From Jiangella asiatica (GTDB taxonomy: Bacteria; Actinomycetota; Actinomycetes; Jiangellales; Jiangellaceae): a stretch of 48,433 bases of DNA. The notes beneath the pieces are model-generated. The model saw nothing but the letters and a program-made list of their open reading frames with translations, was not told where the DNA came from and did no database searches. Position 1 is the stretch's first letter. Each line of letters begins with the position of its first letter. Positions 44,828 to 48,433 of this stretch are shown here, piece by piece. The stretch lies in NCBI RefSeq assembly GCF_004349065.1, contig NZ_SMKZ01000051.1, positions 1 to 48,433 on the forward strand, in the 5' to 3' direction. The translations under genes and the position numbers were made by a program.

Positions 44828-44952
44828 TCGTCCTCCTTGACGTAGCCCTCGGGCAGGGCTTGTGAAACACCCATCCGCGCTGCGGCCTTCTCGGCCGAGC
44901 GCTGACAGTTGACTCGTTCGGGACCGGATGCCAGAAAGTCGGCCCTCGACAT
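44824..44952 (-). CDS. Candidate 42-residue small ORF translationally coupled to hppA
   Basis: The ORF starts with ATG at 44952 and ends with TGA overlapping the hppA ATG (ATGA), so the hppA ribosome site lies within its last codons. The peptide (MSRADFLASGPERVNCQR ... LPEGYVKEDE) is hydrophilic with one cysteine. G/C third-position use (about 70 percent by my count) is lower than in neighbouring genes, so coding is not proved. A 6-bp hairpin (AGCCCT/AGGGCT, 44844-44860) sits just before the hppA ribosome site, inside this ORF. It may be a leader peptide that tunes hppA translation, or chance. Confidence 0.4.
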   Translation of the reverse strand: MSRADFLASGPERVNCQRSAEKAAARMGVSQALPEGYVKEDE

Positions 44953-45022
44953 CCGGCTGACTCGCGGAGTCTAAAGGGCCGACAGCCCAAAGGTCACGCC
45001 GGTGTGCCCCACCAGTGCCTAT

Positions 45023-45052
45023 GGCGCCGTGTGACAGTACCCACACGGCGCC
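45023..45052. terminator. Strong hairpin downstream of bldG
   Basis: GGCGCCGTGTG and CACACGGCGCC form a perfect 11-bp stem with an 8-nt loop, 17 bp beyond the bldG stop in the direction of transcription. It probably ends the bldG transcript and separates it from hppA. Confidence 0.75.
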
Positions 45053-45069
45053 GGTTCACGACGGCCCGC

Positions 45070-45417
45070 TCAGGACCCGTCGGTGGCGGCGACAGCCTCC
45101 TCCAGGCGCTCGTGGATCGGGAAGACCTTCGTGAGTCCGGTGATCCGGAAGATCTTGAGGATGCGCTCTTGGTTGCATACCAGGCGCAGCGACCCGTCGT
45201 GCTGGCCGACCCGTTTCAGGCCCCCGACGAGCACGCCCAGGCCGGTGGAGTCGAGGAACTCGACCGCCCGCATGTCGACGACGATGTGGTAGTGCCCTGA
45301 GTCGACGAGCTCGACGAGCTGATCGCGCAGTCTCGGCGCCGTGTAGACGTCGATCTCACCCCCGACCGCGACCACACTGCGGCCGCTCTCGGTACGGGTC
45401 GACAACGACAGGTCCAC
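45070..45417 (-). CDS. bldG: Anti-sigma factor antagonist, BldG type (STAS domain)
   Basis: This 115-residue STAS protein is close to Streptomyces BldG along its length as I remember it. The phosphorylatable serine is in [18 protein letters not shown], and the tail [25 protein letters not shown] is nearly diagnostic. BldG is phosphorylated by anti-sigma kinases and, when unphosphorylated, frees stress or development sigma factors. GTG at 45417 (VDLSLSTR) is preferred because GGAGG lies 6 nt upstream; the frame to 45444 has no ribosome site. In Streptomyces an anti-sigma factor gene follows bldG; here a terminator and hppA follow instead. Confidence 0.93.
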   Translation of the reverse strand: MDLSLSTRTESGRSVVAVGGEIDVYTAPRLRDQLVELVDSGHYHIVVDMRAVEFLDSTGLGVLVGGLKRVGQHDGSLRLVCNQERILKIFRITGLTKVFPIHERLEEAVAATDGS

Positions 45418-45506
45418 GCAGATCCTCCATGCCTCATCGGTCACTGCTCTGGCGCTCTCCGCATGCCGGGCTCATCCGCATTCAACCATGATGCGAGACT
45501 CACGAG

Positions 45507-47798
45507 GTGCCCCGCCCGAACGACCTGCTCGATGTCCTCCTGTCCGGTCCGCACCGGTCCGGACGTGTCACGCACATCGAATCGATCCCTGCCCGAGCCG
45601 CGAGTCCCGCCGCCTGGCCGGGATGGGTGGACCCGGTGGTACGCGAGCGCTTCATGACCGCTGGCATCGTAGCGCCCTGGACGCACCAGGCACAGGCCGC
45701 GTCGCTGGCCTGGTCCGGAAGGTCGGTCGTAGTGGCCACCGGGACGGCGTCCGGCAAGTCGCTGGCCTACCAGCTCCCGGCGCTGACGGCGGCCCGGTCG
45801 GGGCGGCGCACGGGCGGCACCACCCTGTACATCTCGCCGACCAAGGCGCTGGCCGCGGACCAGCTGCGCTCCCTCGACGAGCTGGGCGTCCCGGACGTCA
45901 TCGCCACCACCTACGACGGCGACACCCTGGTCGAGCTGCGCGACGTCGCCCGGGCCCACGCGACGTACCTGCTGACCAACCCGGACATGCTGCATCACTC
46001 GATGCTGCCCGCACACCACCGCTGGGCCGGGTTCCTGCGGTCGCTGCGCTTCGTGGTCGTCGACGAATGCCACGGCTACCGCGGCGTCTTCGGCTCGCAC
46101 GTCGCCCAGGTGCTGCGCCGACTGCGACGGGTCTGCGAGCTCTACGGCGCCGCGCCGACGTTCGTCCTCGCCTCGGCGACGACGGCGGACCCGGCGCGCA
46201 CCGCCGAGCTGCTCACCGGCCTCCCGGTCGAGCCGGTGACCGCCGACGGCTCCCCCAGCGGCTCGAAGACGTTCCTGCTCTGGGAGCCGCCGTTGTCGGC
46301 CGACAACGGGACACGGCGGCGCAGCGTGCTGGCCGAGACCGCGGACCTGCTCGCCGACCTCGTCGTCGCAGACGCCCGGACCGTCGCGTTCGTGCGGTCG
46401 CGGCGGGCCGCTGAGACCGTCGCCGGCCTGGCCCGCGACGCCCTCGAGCCGGTGGACGGGTCGCTGCCCGGCCGGGTGGCGTCGTACCGGGCCGGCTACC
46501 TCGCGTACGAGCGCCGCGGCTTGGAGACCGCCCTGAACGACGGCTCGCTCGTCGGCCTGGCCGCGACGACGGCGTTGGAGCTGGGCGTGGACGTCAGTGG
46601 CCTGGACGCGGTGCTGATCGCCGGCTGGCCGGGTACCCGCGCGTCGCTGTGGCAGCAGTCCGGCCGCGCCGGGCGGGCCGGGCAGGACTGCCTCGCGGTG
46701 CTCCTGGCCAGCGACGACCCGCTCGACTCGTACCTCGTCCAGCACCCGGAAGCGATCTTCGGGCAGCCGGTCGAGGCGACCGTTCTGGACCCGGACAACC
46801 CGTACGTGCTCGCGCCGCACTTGTGCGCCGCGGCGGCCGAGCGGCCGCTTTCCAGCGCAGACGCCGCGATCTTCGGACCATCCACCGACGACGTCATGGC
46901 CACGCTGGAGCATCGGCGCCTCCTGCGCCGGCGGGTCAAAGCCGAGACCACCTGGCATTGGACCAAGCGCGAGCGTCCGACCGAGCTGGCCGACCTGCGC
47001 GGCTCCGGCGGCCTGGTCAGCCTGGTCGAGCTCGGCACCGGGCGGGTCCTCGGCACCGTCGACGAAGTCCGGGCCCACTCCACCGCCCACCCCGGTGCCG
47101 TCTACGTCCACCAGGGCGAGACCTACCTGATCGACGGCCTCGACCTCGACGACGGCGTCGCGATGGCCATCGCCGGCGCCCCCGAGTACACGACGACGGC
47201 GCGAACCGTCAGCACGCTGCACGTCCTCGAGGAGTCGACGTCGGTCGACTGGGGCGACGCGCGCCTCAGCCTCGGCTCCGTGGAAGTCAGCAGCCAGGTG
47301 GTGAGCTATCTCAAGCGGGCGCTGCGCAGCGGCGAGGTGCTCGGCGAGGTCCCACTCGACTTGCCTGAGCGCCGCCTGCGCACCCGTTCGGTCTGGTGGA
47401 CCCTGCCCGCCTCGGCGATCACGGCGGCCGGCGTGTCCGAGGCCGACGCGCCCGGAGCGGCCCACGCCGCCGAGCACGCCTCGATCGGGATGCTCCCGCT
47501 CGTCGCCAGCTGCGACCGGTGGGACATCGGCGGCCTCTCGACCGTGCTGCACCCCGACACCGGCCTGCTCACCGTCTTCGTCCACGACGGCCACCCCGGC
47601 GGGGCCGGCTTCGCCGAGCGTGGTTATCACGCCGCACACGAGTGGCTGGCGGCAACACGCACGGCGGTGGCGACCTGCCCGTGCCGCGACGGCTGCCCGT
47701 CGTGCGTCCAGTCGCCCAAGTGCGGCAACGGCAACGAGCCGCTGCAGAAGGCCGGGGCGGTCCGCCTGCTGGACGCGCTGCTGGCCCAGGCGCGCTGA
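45507..47798 (+). CDS. DEAD/DEAH-box DNA helicase with C-terminal zinc (DUF1998-like) cysteine cluster, MrfA/SftH-like
   Basis: The protein has 763 residues. Superfamily 2 motifs: Walker A VVATGTASGKSLAY, SPTKALAADQ, DECH in FVVVDECHGYRG, SATT in VLASATTADP, then ALELGVDVSGLDAVLIAGWPGTRASLWQQSGRAGRAG. The C-terminus has CPCRDGCPSCVQSPKCGNGN, the four-cysteine site of MrfA (YprA) and mycobacterial SftH-type helicases. MrfA unwinds DNA 3'-5' in repair of mitomycin-type lesions. GTG at 45507 is divergent from bldG, an arrangement also found in Streptomyces. A repair role is inferred from family. Confidence 0.92.
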   Translation: MPRPNDLLDVLLSGPHRSGRVTHIESIPARAASPAAWPGWVDPVVRERFMTAGIVAPWTHQAQAASLAWSGRSVVVATGTASGKSLAYQLPALTAARSGRRTGGTTLYISPTKALAADQLRSLDELGVPDVIATTYDGDTLVELRDVARAHATYLLTNPDMLHHSMLPAHHRWAGFLRSLRFVVVDECHGYRGVFGSHVAQVLRRLRRVCELYGAAPTFVLASATTADPARTAELLTGLPVEPVTADGSPSGSKTFLLWEPPLSADNGTRRRSVLAETADLLADLVVADARTVAFVRSRRAAETVAGLARDALEPVDGSLPGRVASYRAGYLAYERRGLETALNDGSLVGLAATTALELGVDVSGLDAVLIAGWPGTRASLWQQSGRAGRAGQDCLAVLLASDDPLDSYLVQHPEAIFGQPVEATVLDPDNPYVLAPHLCAAAAERPLSSADAAIFGPSTDDVMATLEHRRLLRRRVKAETTWHWTKRERPTELADLRGSGGLVSLVELGTGRVLGTVDEVRAHSTAHPGAVYVHQGETYLIDGLDLDDGVAMAIAGAPEYTTTARTVSTLHVLEESTSVDWGDARLSLGSVEVSSQVVSYLKRALRSGEVLGEVPLDLPERRLRTRSVWWTLPASAITAAGVSEADAPGAAHAAEHASIGMLPLVASCDRWDIGGLSTVLHPDTGLLTVFVHDGHPGGAGFAERGYHAAHEWLAATRTAVATCPCRDGCPSCVQSPKCGNGNEPLQKAGAVRLLDALLAQAR

Positions 47799-47824
47799 AA
47801 GCGGGCACACCGCGGCTCGAGAGT

Positions 47825-47880
47825 GGCGGGTCGCGGGTCACCGGCCCGGGTCGCGGGCACCCTCGCAACCCGAACCCGCC
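47825..47880. terminator. Imperfect GC-rich hairpin after the helicase gene
   Basis: GGCGGGTCGCGGGT (47825-47838) can pair with ACCCGAACCCGCC (47868-47880), with a mismatch and a 29-nt loop that itself contains CCGGCCCGGG. No T-run. It is a weak terminator candidate in the 140-bp gap before the next gene. Confidence 0.35.
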
Positions 47881-47939
47881 GAACCCGCGCGCCACCGGCC
47901 AGGAGATCGCTACGGTGGGAGGGAGGTCCCGATGAAGAG

Positions 47940-48296
47940 GTGGTCGTCGTGGTCGCTGTCGCACTGATCGTTCTGCTCCTTGCCCTGCTGCTCACCATCG
48001 GCGTCATCGCGGGGGGCGGCGAGTCGCTCTCGCTGGACCTCCTCGGCTCCGATGTCACGACGTCCGGCTCGGCCCTCTACTTCGCCGGACTCGTCACCGG
48101 TCTGGCAACCCTCGCCGCGCTCTGGCTGCTCCGGATCGGCCTGCGGAAGGGATGGCGCCAGCACAAGCGCATCAAGGACCTCGAGCGCCGCGCCGAGCAC
48201 GCCCCGGACCGCAAACCCGACTCCACGCCGCCGGCGGAGACCACCTCTGCTGAGCACTCGCGGGAGCCCGAGCACTCATCGACCGAGAAGCCCTGA
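47940..48296 (+). CDS. Small two-segment membrane protein (LapA/DUF1049-like)
   Basis: The protein has about 118 residues from GTG 47940 (a GTG at 47949 is also possible). Two hydrophobic segments (about 3-23 and 40-63) are separated by GGGESLSLDLLGSDVTTSG. A basic stretch (RKGWRQHKRIKDLERRAE) and a disordered Glu/Pro/Ser/Thr tail follow. The layout resembles LapA-domain (DUF1049) membrane proteins, function unknown in actinobacteria. A TACGGT hexamer (47911) and GGAGGG precede an ATG at 47932 that opens only an 11-codon overlapping ORF. Confidence 0.7.
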   Translation: MVVVVAVALIVLLLALLLTIGVIAGGGESLSLDLLGSDVTTSGSALYFAGLVTGLATLAALWLLRIGLRKGWRQHKRIKDLERRAEHAPDRKPDSTPPAETTSAEHSREPEHSSTEKP

Positions 48297-48325
48297 CACC
48301 CGTCCCGCTCCAGGTGCGATACGCG

Positions 48326-48349
48326 TGATCATCAACAGTTGGCGACGCC
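48326..48349. repeat. 24-bp copy of the palindrome arm
   Basis: This sequence matches positions 16498-16521 of the 58-bp palindrome at 23 of 24 bases (A for C at one place). It lies 29 bp beyond the stop of the small membrane protein. The second arm is not recognisable here. The remaining sequence to the window end shows no gene I can support. Confidence 0.75.
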
Positions 48350-48433
48350 TGGAAGGCTGGCGCGCATATCAAGAGCCCAGGATCGGCGGTACTGATGGGT
48401 GGCGCGCGCCTGAGCGACCCCCTGCCAACCACC

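Noticed and set aside
44938-44983. GTCGGCCCT/AGGGCCGAC inverted repeat in the hppA leader as a riboswitch
   Set aside because: A 9-bp stem with a 28-nt loop does not match any riboswitch consensus I know, including the c-di-AMP type. Left unassigned.
47932-47967. 11-codon ATG frame with a good ribosome site before the small membrane protein
   Set aside because: It is too short to judge and is Trp/Ser-rich by chance of the GTGGTCGTC run. It is mentioned under the membrane protein only.
48172-48432. Minus-strand frame at the window end
   Set aside because: It overlaps the small membrane protein and the repeat copy, and it has no protein features.

Overview
The window is GC-rich, almost fully coding actinobacterial chromosome. 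The evidence for this is the strong G/C third-position bias, the frequent GTG and TTG starts, gene junctions of the ATGA/GTGA type, several leaderless-looking starts (a TAnnnT hexamer 6-7 nt before the start codon), and marker genes: a BldG-type anti-anti-sigma factor beside a proton pyrophosphatase and a large helicase, an FprA-type reductase, an NnaR-type regulator and IdeR/DmdR1-type iron boxes. I cannot name the genus from sequence alone; a soil actinomycete is the best guess. No tRNA, rRNA, CRISPR array, transposase or phage gene was seen.

Layout. 1-0.85 kb: 5' part of a secreted coiled-coil protein of the NlpC/P60 exporter type. 1-3.9 kb: an Lrp regulator divergent from a DDAH-like amidinohydrolase and ornithine aminotransferase (arginine/ornithine catabolism). 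4.1-5.8 kb: a two-gene cassette that looks like a polymorphic RNase-type toxin and its immunity protein. 5.8-18 kb: nitrate/nitrite assimilation on the minus strand. NarK comes first, then a six-gene chain with overlapping ends (nitrate reductase, FAD/2Fe-2S reductase, nirB, nirD, nnaR-like, cobA), then, after an inverted ThrE-type exporter, a sirohydrochlorin chelatase. The products carry nitrate in, reduce it to nitrite and ammonium, and make the siroheme that NirB needs. 18-24 kb: FprA, a class A penicillin-binding protein with a long repeat tail, gluconokinase, a VOC protein and a frameshifted methyltransferase. 24-27.8 kb: a Tat lipoprotein and an acetyltransferase divergent from a two-component system. 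28-31 kb: a fatty-acid desaturase followed by a DEAD-box RNA helicase. 31-33 kb: a secreted protein coupled to a histidine-rich NicO-type metal exporter. 33-37 kb: a methyltransferase, a phosphotransferase, a reductase-like protein and a LysE exporter. 37-38.6 kb: an iron-box promoter between a frameshifted LPXTG surface protein and a heme oxygenase. 38.6-41.2 kb: a nitrilase-family hydrolase, a gene fragment, a tyrosine phosphatase and an EamA transporter. 41.2-48.4 kb: a MocR regulator, hppA with an overlapping small ORF, bldG, an MrfA-like helicase and a small membrane protein.

The observations I rate highest are the toxin/immunity cassette, the iron-box-controlled surface protein/heme oxygenase pair, a repeat family (a 58-bp perfect palindrome plus two relatives) sitting just after stop codons, a candidate 42-residue ORF coupled to hppA, and the PBP tail that ends in a degenerate sorting-signal-like segment.
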